This document shows, one piece after another, positions 34,058 to 42,976 of a DNA stretch of 64,000 nt. This DNA is from Actinacidiphila yeochonensis CN732 (lineage in GTDB: Bacteria > Actinomycetota > Actinomycetes > Streptomycetales > Streptomycetaceae), in the NCBI RefSeq assembly GCF_000745345.1, contig NZ_JQNR01000005.1, forward strand, positions 4,216,001-4,280,000, written 5' to 3'. The position numbers and the translations under genes are program-made. Numbering within the stretch: the stretch's first letter is position 1; each line of letters starts with the position of its first letter. The notes beneath the pieces were generated by a model that saw only the letters and a list, made by a program, of their open reading frames with translations, had not been told where the DNA came from and did not search any database.

Positions 34058-35542
34058 GTGCCGACGATGAACAAAATAGGGACGACGCTGTCCCGATCCC
34101 GCCCCGCGGGCACGGACCCCGTTCTGTACCGCGTACGGATCGCCGTCTCGGCGTTCTTCGCGCTCGACGGCTTCGTCTTCGCGGGCTGGGTGGTGCGGAT
34201 TCCCGCGATCAAGGCCCAGGTCGGCGCCTCCGCCGGACAGTTGGGCCTGGCGCTGCTCGGCGTGTCGGCCGGCGCCGTGGCCGTCATGATGCTTACCGGC
34301 CGGATGTGCCGGGCGTTCGGCAACGAGCGGATGACGGTGGTCACGGGCACCGTCCTGTCCCTCAGTATCGCCCTTCCGCCGCGCACCCACACGGCTCTGT
34401 CGCTCGGGCTGGTGCTGGTGCTCTTCGGCATCTGCTACGGCAGCCTGAACGTCGCCATGAACAGTGCCGCCGTCGATGTGGTGGCGGCCCTGGACCGCCC
34501 GGTGATGTCCAGCTTCCACGGCGCCTACAGCCTGGGCGCCCTGCTCGGAGCCGGCGTCGGGGGCCTGCTGGCGCCGCACCTGTCGCCGTCCGCGCACCTG
34601 CTGCTACTCACCCCGGTCGGCCTGCTGACCGTCTTCCTGGCCGGCCGGGTGCTGCTGGCGCACCCGCTCAGCCACCCGGGACGGCGCGTCCTCCGCAGCA
34701 GCGGGGAGGGCACGGAGGGTTCGAACGCGACCGCGCCGTCCGGCGAGCGGGCGGACGGCGCGGAGCGCCGCGTCCATGCCGCGCCGCGCACCGGCACGGA
34801 GGCGGAGGCCGGTGCCCGCCGCGGGCCGGGGACCGACGCGGCGACCGCGCCCCCCGCCGGGGACGGCCTGCTGGTACGCGAGGGGACGCGGCCGGCTCGG
34901 GACCGGCTGCCTCGCGCGACGGAGCGCGGACAGGCCGCCGGCCACCCGGAAGACCGAGGCGAGCGCCGCCGGACCGCGTTCTACGTCGTGGTGATCGGCC
35001 TCATCGCGGCCTGTTCGGCCTACGGGGAGGGCGCGATCGCGGAGTGGGGGGCACTCCACCTCCAGCAGGACCTGCACACCGGACCGGCCCTCGCCGCCGC
35101 CGGCTACGGCGCCGTCACCCTGACGATGACCGTCGGCCGGCTGAGCGGCACCGCGCTCATCACCCGGATAGGGCACACCCGCGCCCTGGTGCTCGGCGGG
35201 CTCGCCGCCTCCGCCGGCATGCTGCTGGGCGCGCTCGCGCCGTTCACCGCGCTGGTGGTGCTCGGCTTCGCGGTGACCGGCCTGGGCCTGGCCAACCTCT
35301 TCCCGACCGCCATCGCCCGGGCAGGCGCCCTGACCGGCCCGAGCGGGGTGGCCGTCGCCTCCACCCTCGGCTACGGCGGCATGCTCATCGGGCCGCCCTC
35401 CATCGGTTTCATCACCGAGGGGGTGGGCCTGCCCGTCGCGTTGACGACCGTCTCCGTACTGGCTGCCGTGGCCGCCGGCATCGCCTGGCTGGTCCGGGGC
35501 GGCAGCACTCCGGGCGTCACCGTCGAGTCCCGGTCGGAGTAG
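34058..35542 (+). CDS. MFS transporter, fucose-permease-like
   Basis: The 494-residue protein is a major facilitator with about twelve membrane helices in two halves (about residues 20-215 and 300-485). They are joined by a roughly 95-residue hydrophilic Arg/Gly/Ala-rich loop that is much longer than usual and largely low complexity. FALDGFVFAGWVVRIPAIKA, then GICYGSLNVAMNSAAVDVV and MSSFHGAYSLGALLGAGVGG are typical of the FucP-like branch that sits next to ROK repressors. The substrate is likely a sugar, by context. The leaderless GTG 34058 is the preferred start; ATG 34067 is an alternative. Confidence 0.88.
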   Translation: MPTMNKIGTTLSRSRPAGTDPVLYRVRIAVSAFFALDGFVFAGWVVRIPAIKAQVGASAGQLGLALLGVSAGAVAVMMLTGRMCRAFGNERMTVVTGTVLSLSIALPPRTHTALSLGLVLVLFGICYGSLNVAMNSAAVDVVAALDRPVMSSFHGAYSLGALLGAGVGGLLAPHLSPSAHLLLLTPVGLLTVFLAGRVLLAHPLSHPGRRVLRSSGEGTEGSNATAPSGERADGAERRVHAAPRTGTEAEAGARRGPGTDAATAPPAGDGLLVREGTRPARDRLPRATERGQAAGHPEDRGERRRTAFYVVVIGLIAACSAYGEGAIAEWGALHLQQDLHTGPALAAAGYGAVTLTMTVGRLSGTALITRIGHTRALVLGGLAASAGMLLGALAPFTALVVLGFAVTGLGLANLFPTAIARAGALTGPSGVAVASTLGYGGMLIGPPSIGFITEGVGLPVALTTVSVLAAVAAGIAWLVRGGSTPGVTVESRSE

Positions 35543-35956
35543 TCCGCGGCGGCCCGGGCCACGCGCCGTACACGAGGACCGGGTGATCCGACGGAAGCGG
35601 AAAGCGTCACGGACCACGGCGGGATGGGCCACCGCGGTGGCGCGGGCGTGTCCGGGACCGGGCGTTCGGGGTTGTCCACAGGCGGCGCTTTCATGCTGGT
35701 GCTCGCCGGTCCGGCGCCTCTAAGATCATCACCGAGGAGGCCCACATGGCTGCTGACGTGGGCGGAGGACACCGTCCGGCGGTTCGGAACACCGCCACGG
35801 GGGCGGCCATGGGCGGTCCGGAGAGCGGCTCCCGGGCCGGACGGAAGGGGTGAGTGGCGTGCGGTTCCGGCGGGTGCGTGCGGTGGTGGTTCCGGTGCGT
35901 CGGGTTCGGGCGCTGCCGGCCGGGGCGGCGGTGCGCGTTCAGGACGAGGCGGAGCG
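35543..35956. other. Intergenic region, 414 bp
   Basis: No gene is recognised. A somewhat AT-richer TCTAAGATCATC stretch near 35718 may hold the promoter of the maleylpyruvate-isomerase-like gene downstream. Confidence 0.4.
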
Positions 35957-36728
35957 GTGAGCCGGCCCACGTACCGGAGCTGGACGCCCGAGGCGTACAC
36001 CGCTGTGCTGCGCACGGAGGGGGAGTTGCTGGCCGCCGCGGCCGGCGCGGCCGGGCCGGCCGCACTGCTGCCGAGCTGCCCGGGGTGGCGGGTGACCGAC
36101 CTGCTGCGGCACACCGGAGCGGTGCACCGGTGGGCGGCCGGTCATGTGGCGAAGGAAGAGCCCGTGCCGTCCTACGAGGAGACCGAGGAGCGGTCTCCGT
36201 CCGGCCCGGACGCTGCCCTGGTACGTGGAGTCGCACCGCCGCCTGCTGGACGTCCTCGCCGACGCCCCCGCGGACCTGGACTGCTGGCACTTCTTCGCCG
36301 CGCCCTCCGCGTTGGAGTTCTGGTCCCGCCGCCAGGCGCACGAGACCACGGTGCACCGGGTCGACGCCGAACTCGCCCTTGGCGTCGAACCGTCCCCCGT
36401 GGCGGCGGACTTCGCGGCGGACGGCGTGGAGGAACTGCTGGCCGGCTTTCACTCCAGGGAGCGCAGCCGGGTGCGCACCGCGTACCCCCGCACGCTGCGG
36501 ATGCGCGCGCAGGACGTCCCGGGCGCGCAGTGGCTGGTGCACCTGTCCGACGCGCCGCCGCGGACCGAGCGGGACGATGCGGGGGAGAGGCCGGCGGACT
36601 GCACGGTGGCGGCGCCGGCCGGGCAGCTGTACCTGGCCCTGTGGAACCGCGCCTCCTACGAGGAACTGGCGGTCGAGGGAGACGGGTCGCTGATCGACCT
36701 GTGGCGGCGCACTTCGGCGATCGGCTGA
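35957..36728 (+). pseudogene. Maleylpyruvate-isomerase/DinB-fold protein with a frameshift
   Basis: The N-terminal part from GTG 35957 reads as the mycothiol-dependent maleylpyruvate isomerase N-terminal family (LLPSCPGWRVTDLLRHTGAV, then HRWAAGHVAKEE), a DinB-like four-helix bundle that can bind metal through HxxxH-type residues. The frame is lost between about 36150 and 36230. The other frame carries the rest: LPWYVESHRRLLDVLADAPA, then FWSRRQAHETTVHRVDAELA and a C-terminal domain ending LIDLWRRTSAIG at 36728. The span is 772 bases, one more than 257 codons, so one inserted base (or two lost) explains it. Otherwise it is intact, which hints at sequence error. Its function in mycothiol or thiol chemistry is inferred from the family. 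Confidence 0.82.
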
Positions 36729-36729
36729 A

Positions 36730-36748
36730 CCCGGTCGGTCGGACCGGG
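36730..36748. terminator. Short hairpin between convergent genes
   Basis: CCCGGTC (36730-36736) pairs with GACCGGG (36742-36748) across a 5-base loop, directly after the isomerase-like stop. Confidence 0.45.
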
Positions 36749-36819
36749 CGGCCGGACGCATCCGGCAGGTCCGGCGGATTCGCGCGGGTCCGGCCCGGAC
36801 CCGCCGGGTCGGCGGTGGT

Positions 36820-37254
36820 TCAGCGGGTGCTGTCGACGGAACCGGCGTGGGCGTCCGCGAGCTGCCCCGAGGGCAGCATCCGCTCCAGGACGGCGAGATG
36901 GCCCGGGCGGGCCTGCTCGTAGCGCTCACGACCGGTGGTGGTGATGGCGACCCGCACGCCGCGGCGGTCTTCGCTGCAGACGCCGCGGTCGACCAGGCCG
37001 TCCTTCTCCAGCCGGGCCACCAGCCGGGACAGCGCGCTCTGGCTGAGGTGGACGCGGTCGGCGAGCTCCTGCACGCGGAAGGTGCAGCCGTCGTCGGAGG
37101 AGCCGGTGGCGAGCATGTCCAGTACTTCGAAGTCACTGGCGCACAGTCCGAACTGACTGAGTTCGCGGTCGATCTCGCAGGCCGTGCGCGCGTGAACGGC
37201 CAAGATGTCCCGCCACTCCGCCACGAGCGCGCGCTCACTCCTGTCGCCGGTCAT
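36820..37254 (-). CDS. MarR-family transcriptional regulator
   Basis: The 144-residue regulator has a MarR winged helix: FEVLDMLATGSSDDGCTFRV, QELADRVHLSQSALSRLVAR (recognition helix) and DRRGVRVAITTTGRERYEQA (wing). It is divergent from an MFS efflux-type transporter gene, and the 85-bp interval holds a 13-bp palindrome over the transporter -35. It is therefore most likely the local repressor, released by a drug-like ligand. The ATG at 37254 is chosen because upstream in-frame codons extend into the operator region. Confidence 0.92.
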   Translation of the reverse strand: MTGDRSERALVAEWRDILAVHARTACEIDRELSQFGLCASDFEVLDMLATGSSDDGCTFRVQELADRVHLSQSALSRLVARLEKDGLVDRGVCSEDRRGVRVAITTTGRERYEQARPGHLAVLERMLPSGQLADAHAGSVDSTR

Positions 37255-37304
37255 GCGGTCACGGTAGCAGAACTCCCGCCCGTATGCGCGGTCATTAAAT
37301 GCGC

Positions 37305-37332
37305 TTGCATTGAATGCAGGTGCATGTAACCT
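37305..37332 (+). promoter_or_regulatory. MFS promoter with overlapping MarR-type operator
   Basis: TTGCAT (37305-37310) and TAACCT (37327-37332) are spaced by 16 bp, and ATG 37340 follows so closely that the transcript is probably leaderless. The perfect palindrome TGCATTGAATGCA (37306-37318) covers the -35 element. Confidence 0.65.
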
Positions 37333-37339
37333 GGCGCCC

Positions 37340-38862
37340 ATGACCTCTCCGTCATCTGTGACATCGAAAGCTCCCGACTCGGCCGCTCAGTGGAGCGCCC
37401 GCCAGTGGGGGACCTTGCTGGTGCTGTGCGCCGCCCTCTTCCTCGATGCCCTCGACGTGTCGATGGTCGGCGTGGCGCTCCCGTCCATCGGGACGGACCT
37501 CCACCTGTCCACGTCCTCGTTGCAATGGGTCGTCAGCGGCTACGTCCTCGGCTACGGCGGATTGCTTCTCCTGGGTGGCCGGGCGGCCGACCTGCTCGGC
37601 AGGCGCAGGGTCTTCCTCGTCGCGCTCGCCGTCTTCGCCGTCGCCTCGCTGCTCGCCGGGATCGTCCACTCCGGCGACCTGCTCATCGCCACCCGCTTCG
37701 TCAAGGGCCTGAGCGCCGCCTTCACCGCGCCCGCAGGTCTGTCGATCATCACCACCTCCTTCGCCGAGGGCCCGATCCGCAACCGCGCGCTGACCATCTA
37801 CTCCAGCTGCGGCGCGACCGGCTTCTCGATGGGGCTGGTGCTCTCCGGCTTCCTCACCGAGGCCGGATGGCGCTGGACGATGCTGCTGCCGGCCCCGTCG
37901 CGGTGGCCGCCCTGATCGTCGGCGTCAAGCTCATTCCGCGGTCGCCGCGGGAGGACGCCTCGGGCGGATACGACCTGCCGGGCGCGGTGACCGGCACCGG
38001 CTCCATGCTGCTGCTGGTCTTCACCGTCGTGTCCGCCTCCCAGGCGGGTTGGCTCTCCGTCCGCACTCTGGGCTCCTTCGCGGCGGTGGCCGTCCTGCTG
38101 GCTGTCTTCGTCCTGGTGGAGAGCCGTTCGGCCCACCCGCTGGTGCGCCTGGCCGTCCTGCGCTCCGCCGCCCAGGTGCGTGCCAACCTCGGTGCCGCCA
38201 CGTTCTTCGGCTCCTACGTCGCCTTCCAGTTCCTGGTCACCCAGTACCTCCAGAACGTCCTCGGCTACAGCGCCATGGAGACGGCCCTGGCCTTCCTGCC
38301 CGCCGGCGGCCTGGTGGCCGTGCTGTCGACCAGGATGGGTCCGGTGGTCGACCGGTTCGGAACGCCCAGGGTGATCGCCTTCGGCTTCACCTCCCTGGTC
38401 CTCGGCTACCTGCTCTTCCTGCGGATCAGCCTGCACCCGAGCTATCCGGCGGTCATCCTGTCCTCGATGCTGCTGCTGGGCGCCGCCTTCGCCACGTCCT
38501 TCCCCGCGCTGAACATCCAGGCCACCAACGGCGTCGACGACCGGGAGCAGGGCATGGTCTCCGGGCTGCTGAACACCTCCTTCCAGGTGGGCGGCGCCGT
38601 CTTCCTCGCCGTGGTGACCGCCGTGGTGACCGCCCATCAGGGAAGCGCGGCGCACGCCACCCCGCAGGCGGTGCTGGACAGTTACCGGCCCGGCCTGTGG
38701 GTGGTCGCCGGTATAGGAGCGGCCGGGCTGCTGCTGACCCTGTCCGGGCTGCGCCGCCGCCGGGCCTCCTACGGCATGCTCCTCGCCTCCTCCGCGGACG
38801 GCCGCGCCACCGACGTGACGGACCGGGTCGACGACCGGGCTGAGGCGCTGCTGCGCGACTGA
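37340..38862 (+). pseudogene. MFS drug-efflux transporter (DHA2-like) broken by a one-base frameshift
   Basis: From ATG 37340 the first six helices of a DHA2-type 14-helix transporter are read (LVLCAALFLDALDVSMVGVA with the acidic motif D; the GGRAADLLGRRRVF motif A). After GWRWTMLLPAP the frame stops early at about 37915. The next frame continues with VAVAALIVGVKLIPRSPRED and eight further helices to 38862. The span is 1523 bases, one short of 508 codons, and the break falls in a CCCC run near 37895-37900. A single missing C restores a 507-aa protein. It is adjacent to its MarR repressor and otherwise undamaged, so assembly error is at least as likely as a pseudogene. Confidence 0.87.
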
Positions 38863-38887
38863 CCACCTGTCACCCGCGATCATGTCC

Positions 38888-38934
38888 GGGCGGCTGGCCC
38901 CCTTTGTCACCGACGGCAGCGGGGCCGGCCGCCC
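38888..38934 (+). terminator. Terminator after the MFS gene
   Basis: GGGCGGCTGGCCCC (38888-38901) pairs with GGGGCCGGCCGCCC (38921-38934), 14 bp with one G-T pair, across a 19-base loop, 25 bases after the stop. Confidence 0.6.
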
Positions 38935-39153
38935 AGACGGGTGGGCGGCGATCGGGACGGCCGCTCTGGGCGGACGGCTGTGAACGGCGGCTGTGAACGG
39001 TGGTGGTGAACAAGTCGCCGGAATGCAGCCGTTCCGTCAAATCCGGCATCCACTGTTCAATGAATTGATCTCATCATAAGAACCGGCATCCGAACCTGTG
39101 TCAGGGAGGGCCGTGGCAGACTGAGGGCGGGCGAAGAGGGGGAGGCAGGCGGT

Positions 39154-39510
39154 ATGCGCGGAGGCCGGACGCAGAGTGAACGGGACGCGACCACACTTGA
39201 GTTGGTCTTCGCCGCCATCACCGGCGCGCTGCTCGCCGCGGCCGGCTTTGTGGCCGTCCTCAGCCCCGTCCTCGCCGGTGCCGCGCACGGCTCGGCCCGC
39301 AAGGGCTGTGTCACCGGGGCCGTCATCCTCGCGGCAGCCCTCTTCTGCGGCCGCGTCGCCCTGACGCTGCGCCGCTTCGAGCGGCAGAACCGGCTGCACT
39401 GGAGGGACCCGCACTACGTGGACGAGCCGCGCGCCTCCTCTGCCGAGGAGTCCCGCACGAGGCCGACGGGCGTCCCGGCTCGGCCGGGCAGGTCCGGCCC
39501 CGAATCCTGA
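39154..39510 (+). CDS. DUF6332-like small membrane protein
   Basis: The 118-residue protein has two membrane helices (about residues 17-42, LVFAAITGALLAAAGFVAVL; and 51-68, GCVTGAVILAAALFCGRVAL). A basic RRFERQNRLHWRD segment and a disordered Arg/Pro tail follow. It resembles the DUF6332 family of Streptomyces; no function is known. The ATG at 39154 follows GGAGG. The region upstream (39040-39090) is unusually AT rich for this window and should contain its promoter. It is a single-gene unit. Confidence 0.75.
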   Translation: MRGGRTQSERDATTLELVFAAITGALLAAAGFVAVLSPVLAGAAHGSARKGCVTGAVILAAALFCGRVALTLRRFERQNRLHWRDPHYVDEPRASSAEESRTRPTGVPARPGRSGPES

Positions 39511-39606
39511 GACGGCGCGACCGGCTGCTTCCGCACGTGGGCGCCCGGGTGCGTCCCGGCGGTCCCGACTGCTCGGTCCGGCGCCCGACGGGTGGAGGTG
39601 TCGCGG

Positions 39607-40437
39607 CTACTCCGAGGGGAGATGGGCGCCGAGCGGTTCGGCCGCCTTTTCCGGGAACGACTCGGAAGATCCCGTGCCCGTCGACTCGGACGGTGCCAGG
39701 AACGGCACCACGGTTGGCGCCCGGGTCGCGCGGGAGGCTGCGGGACGGATGCCGACGTGGGTGGCGAGTGTCGCCGCTGCCAGGTCGAAGAACGGACCAG
39801 GTGCCTCGACGACCCGGTTGAACTGGCCGAACACCTCGAAGCTGACCAAGCCGAAGACCTGCGCCCAGGCGGCCACCAGTGCCGCGACGGTGGTGAAGGG
39901 CAGCTCCGGGGCGATTTCGGAGGCCAGCCGGCCGGCGTCCGCCCGGACCGGCGCCGCCAGCATCGCGTCTCCGGGTGCTGTCAGCCGACCGGTGCGGTAG
40001 GCGTCCCGGACCACCGTGACCAGGGCCAGGGCGACCCGCGCGGCCGGGGCCACGGTGTCGGCCGGCGCCGCGTAGCCGGGCACCGGAGACCCGTAGACGA
40101 GCGCGTACTCGTGGGGATGGTCCACGGCCCAGTCCCGTGCCGCGCGGCACACCGACACCCAGCGCTCGATCGGGTCGGCGTCCCCTACCTCGGCCAGCGC
40201 TGCCTCCGACGCTGCTCCTATCGCGTCGTACGCGTCGATGATCAGAGCGGTGAGCAGGTCGTCTCGGCTGGGGAAGTACCGGTAGAGGGCAGAAGAGACC
40301 ATGCCCAACTCGCGTGCGACGGCTCGCAGCGACAGCCGCGTGGGTCCCTCCACGGCCAGCTGGCGCCGGGCCTCCTCCTTGATGGCGGTGGTGACCTCTT
40401 CCCTCGCCCGTTCCCTCGCTCCGCGGATCGCACTCAT
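39607..40437 (-). CDS. TetR-family transcriptional regulator
   Basis: The 276-residue repressor has a TetR helix-turn-helix (LSLRAVARELGMVSSALYRY FPSRDDLL read as one stretch, about residues 37-64) and a TetR C-terminal domain with a long Ser/Pro-rich tail, which makes it larger than the usual 200 aa. It is divergent from a deazaflavin-dependent oxidoreductase gene. The interval contains the palindrome AGAGCAGTGCTCT and a second, looser GAGCACCGCTC copy, so it most likely represses that oxidoreductase and itself. The start ATG 40437 gives the standard N terminus. Confidence 0.92.
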   Translation of the reverse strand: MSAIRGARERAREEVTTAIKEEARRQLAVEGPTRLSLRAVARELGMVSSALYRYFPSRDDLLTALIIDAYDAIGAASEAALAEVGDADPIERWVSVCRAARDWAVDHPHEYALVYGSPVPGYAAPADTVAPAARVALALVTVVRDAYRTGRLTAPGDAMLAAPVRADAGRLASEIAPELPFTTVAALVAAWAQVFGLVSFEVFGQFNRVVEAPGPFFDLAAATLATHVGIRPAASRATRAPTVVPFLAPSESTGTGSSESFPEKAAEPLGAHLPSE

Positions 40438-40477
40438 GGGGCCATTGTGCCATGCGAGGGATCGCCGATCAAAAAAG

Positions 40478-40490
40478 AGAGCAGTGCTCT
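40478..40490. promoter_or_regulatory. TetR-type operator, perfect 13-bp palindrome
   Basis: AGAGCAGTGCTCT lies 41 bp before the TetR start. A related half-matching site, GAGCACCGCTC, lies about 50 bp further towards the oxidoreductase gene (near 40533-40543). Confidence 0.6.
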
Positions 40491-40585
40491 TGCGGTGGCG
40501 CGAGTGAGCGTGCACACTGTTCTCAAGAGAGAGCACCGCTCACACAAGGGGCGGTTGAACGAGCGGGTTGAACGAGGGAGTCATC

Positions 40586-41065
40586 ATGTCCGGAACCACC
40601 GCGCCGTCCGCATCCGCCTCGCACGTCCAGAAGCCCGGCTGGTTCACGGTCAACGTCCTCAACCGCGCGGTCGCGTGGCTGACCCGCAGGGGGATCAGCG
40701 TGTGGGGCTCTCGCGTTCTGGCTGTCCGCGGCCGCAAGAGCGGTGAGTGGCGGCACACCCCGGTGAACGTGCTGAGCCTCGAAGGCGAGCGGTATCTGGT
40801 GGCCCCGCGCGGCCACGTCCAGTGGACCCGCAACATGCGGGCGGCAGGCGGTGGGCAGCTCCTGCTGGGCCGGCAGGCGGAGCAGTTCACGGCCGTGGAG
40901 ATCGGGGACGACGAGAAGCCGGCCGTACTGCGCGGCTACCTCAAGCGCTGGAAGGCCGAGGTCGGCGTCTTCTTCGGCGGGGTGGGGCCTGAATCCACCG
41001 ACGCGCAGCTGCGCGAGATAGCCCCTCGACACCCCGTCTTCCGGATCGTCCGGGACGGCGAGTGA
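40586..41065 (+). CDS. Deazaflavin (F420)-dependent nitroreductase-family protein
   Basis: The 159-residue protein is of the Ddn/DUF385 split-barrel type that uses coenzyme F420 to reduce nitro groups, quinones or other acceptors. Family marks are VLAVRGRKSGEWRHTPVNVL, then EGERYLVAPRGHVQWTRNMR and AAGGGQLLLG (the F420-binding strand-turn). An N-terminal Ser/Ala-rich stretch precedes the fold. The ATG at 40586 follows GAGGGAG. The divergent TetR and palindromic operators predict induction by a ligand, perhaps a xenobiotic. A strong terminator follows. Confidence 0.88.
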   Translation: MSGTTAPSASASHVQKPGWFTVNVLNRAVAWLTRRGISVWGSRVLAVRGRKSGEWRHTPVNVLSLEGERYLVAPRGHVQWTRNMRAAGGGQLLLGRQAEQFTAVEIGDDEKPAVLRGYLKRWKAEVGVFFGGVGPESTDAQLREIAPRHPVFRIVRDGE

Positions 41066-41074
41066 CAGGTCCGG

Positions 41075-41108
41075 CCGCGGCGGTCGCCGGTTCGAACGAC
41101 CGCCGCGG
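41075..41108. terminator. Bidirectional terminator
   Basis: A perfect 12-bp stem (CCGCGGCGGTCG with CGACCGCCGCGG) and a 10-base loop separate the convergent oxidoreductase and reductase genes. Confidence 0.75.
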
Positions 41109-41114
41109 GAGCGG

Positions 41115-42383
41115 TCAGGCGCGGTCGGCGGCGTTCAACGCGCGGCGGGCGATCGGATGGGTGCGCACCAGCTCCGCCAGGGACCGCTTGCCCCGGGTGA
41201 TACCGGCGAAAGCACGCCAGGCGGGCGGGAAGGTGGTGAGAGCCGCGTGCAGCAGCCCCGGGCGGCGCTCGAAGAGCGCCAGCATGCGGCGGCCGACACC
41301 CATCTCCACCCCGAGGCCGGCCTTGACGGCGAAGGCGTAGTTGAGCGCCTGGCGGCGGGCGTCCACCGCGTCGTGCGCTTCGGCGATGCGCACCGCCCAC
41401 TCGCCCGCCAGGCGGCCGGAGCGCAGCGCGTAGGAGATGCCCTCGCGGGTCCACGGTTCCAGCAGTCCGGCGGCGTCGCCGCAGACCAGTACCCGGCCGC
41501 GGGAGAGAGGGGAGTCATCGGCACGGCAGCGGGTCAGGTGGCCGGAGGACACGCTCGGTTCGAAGCCGGCGAGGCCGAGGCGGGCCACGAAGTCGTCCAT
41601 GTACCGCTTGGTGGCTCCGCCGTCACCGCGGGCGGAGATCACCCCGACGGTCAGGGATTCCCCCTTGGGGAAGACCCAGCCGTAGCTGCCCGGCAGCGGC
41701 CCCCAGTCGATGAGCACCCGCCCGGCCCAGTCCTCCGCCACGGACGCGGGCACCGGGATCTCCGCCTCCAGGCCGAGGTCGACCTGGTCGACCTTGACCC
41801 CCACGTGTGCTCCTATCCGGCTGGCGCTGCCGTCGGCGCCGACCACGGCGCGCGCGTACACGACCTCCTCCTCGGCCCGCTTGCCGGAGCCGCTGAGCAC
41901 CACCGCCACGGTGCGCCGGTCGGGTACGCCCGGACCGTGCTGTTCCACCCGGGAGACCGTCACGCCGGTGCGCAGCTCGGCGCCGGCGGCGCAGGCGGCC
42001 TCGACCAGGCCGTTGTCGAACTCGGGCCGGTTGATCAGGCCGAAGAGCATCTGGCGGGAGCGCTTGGTACGGGTCAGCCGGCCGTTGAGGCTGAAGGTCA
42101 CCGCGTGCACGCGGTCACGCAGCGGAAGCTCGAAGCCGGGAGGAAGAGCGTCCCGGGACGGGCCGATGATGCCGCCACCACAGGTCTTGTACCGGGGCAG
42201 CTCGGCCTTCTCCAACATCAGCACCCGCCGTCCGGTGAGCGCTGCCGCGTGGGCAGCCGAGGCACCCGCCGGGCCCGCACCGACCACTACGACGTCCCAG
42301 ACCGGGTGGGCCCCGCCTTCCGCCGCACCGCTGTCCTGCGCCGCCTGCTCACCGCTCACGTCGTTTTCGCTCCCGCTCGCCAC
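41115..42383 (-). CDS. Geranylgeranyl-reductase-family FAD oxidoreductase
   Basis: The 422-residue flavoprotein has the PHBH-like fold of geranylgeranyl reductases and related halogenase or hydroxylase relatives: WDVVVVGAGPAGASAAHAAA (dinucleotide-binding loop), a CGGGIIGPSRDALPPG segment near residue 70, GADGSASRIGAHVGV and GRVLVCGDAAGLLEPWTREG (the second FAD motif). In actinomycetes such enzymes reduce isoprenoid double bonds, for example of menaquinone or lipid side chains; the actual substrate is not shown. The start is GTG 42383. No isoprenoid genes lie next to it. Confidence 0.87.
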   Translation of the reverse strand: MASGSENDVSGEQAAQDSGAAEGGAHPVWDVVVVGAGPAGASAAHAAALTGRRVLMLEKAELPRYKTCGGGIIGPSRDALPPGFELPLRDRVHAVTFSLNGRLTRTKRSRQMLFGLINRPEFDNGLVEAACAAGAELRTGVTVSRVEQHGPGVPDRRTVAVVLSGSGKRAEEEVVYARAVVGADGSASRIGAHVGVKVDQVDLGLEAEIPVPASVAEDWAGRVLIDWGPLPGSYGWVFPKGESLTVGVISARGDGGATKRYMDDFVARLGLAGFEPSVSSGHLTRCRADDSPLSRGRVLVCGDAAGLLEPWTREGISYALRSGRLAGEWAVRIAEAHDAVDARRQALNYAFAVKAGLGVEMGVGRRMLALFERRPGLLHAALTTFPPAWRAFAGITRGKRSLAELVRTHPIARRALNAADRA

Positions 42384-42976
42384 GCCGGCTGACCTCGGCT
42401 CGTCCTCGCTGTTCAGGGCTCATTCGGAAGCATCCTATTGTGCCCGGTCGCACGGGTTCGTCGCGGGCGGCGGCGTCCGGGCCCGCGGTGCGCCCTGGGC
42501 GAGGACGGGAGCACGCCAGGACCCGGCCTTCGCGGGCGGGGCCGTGCGGGGCCGGACGGCGCCCTCGGGCGAACGAGGCGGCACGCCTCGGCGCTTGGTG
42601 CCAGGCCCGGAAGGCTGGGGACGAGTGGCGTCGCTGCCTGGGTCGCGGGGCGGGCACGGCACGAGGCGCCCATGCCCCTCGTGCCGTGCCGCGCTGCCGA
42701 CCGCCGACTCGGGTGCGGGCCGGGGTGCGACCGGCTATGGGATCGCTGCGGGACACCTCGGTGGACCCCGGTGAGCGCGGCTCGGTCGGCTCGTGCTTGC
42801 CTGTACGGGCCGGCAGGCCGCGGGGGCCGAACGCGCGCGGCCGGTACCCGCGGTGCCGGCCGGGTGAACCGGCACCGAACCGGCCGGTGTCCGCTCGTGC
42901 TTGCGTTCACCTGTCCGGCTGACTGCCCCGCCGTCTTCTGCGGCTTCCGTGCCGCCGTCCCCGTCAGGAGTTGCCC
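42384..42976. other. Gene-free region, 593 bp
   Basis: The interval is divergent upstream sequence for both the reductase (leftward) and the dipeptidase (rightward). It is GC rich with no recognised gene, RNA or repeat. Confidence 0.4.
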
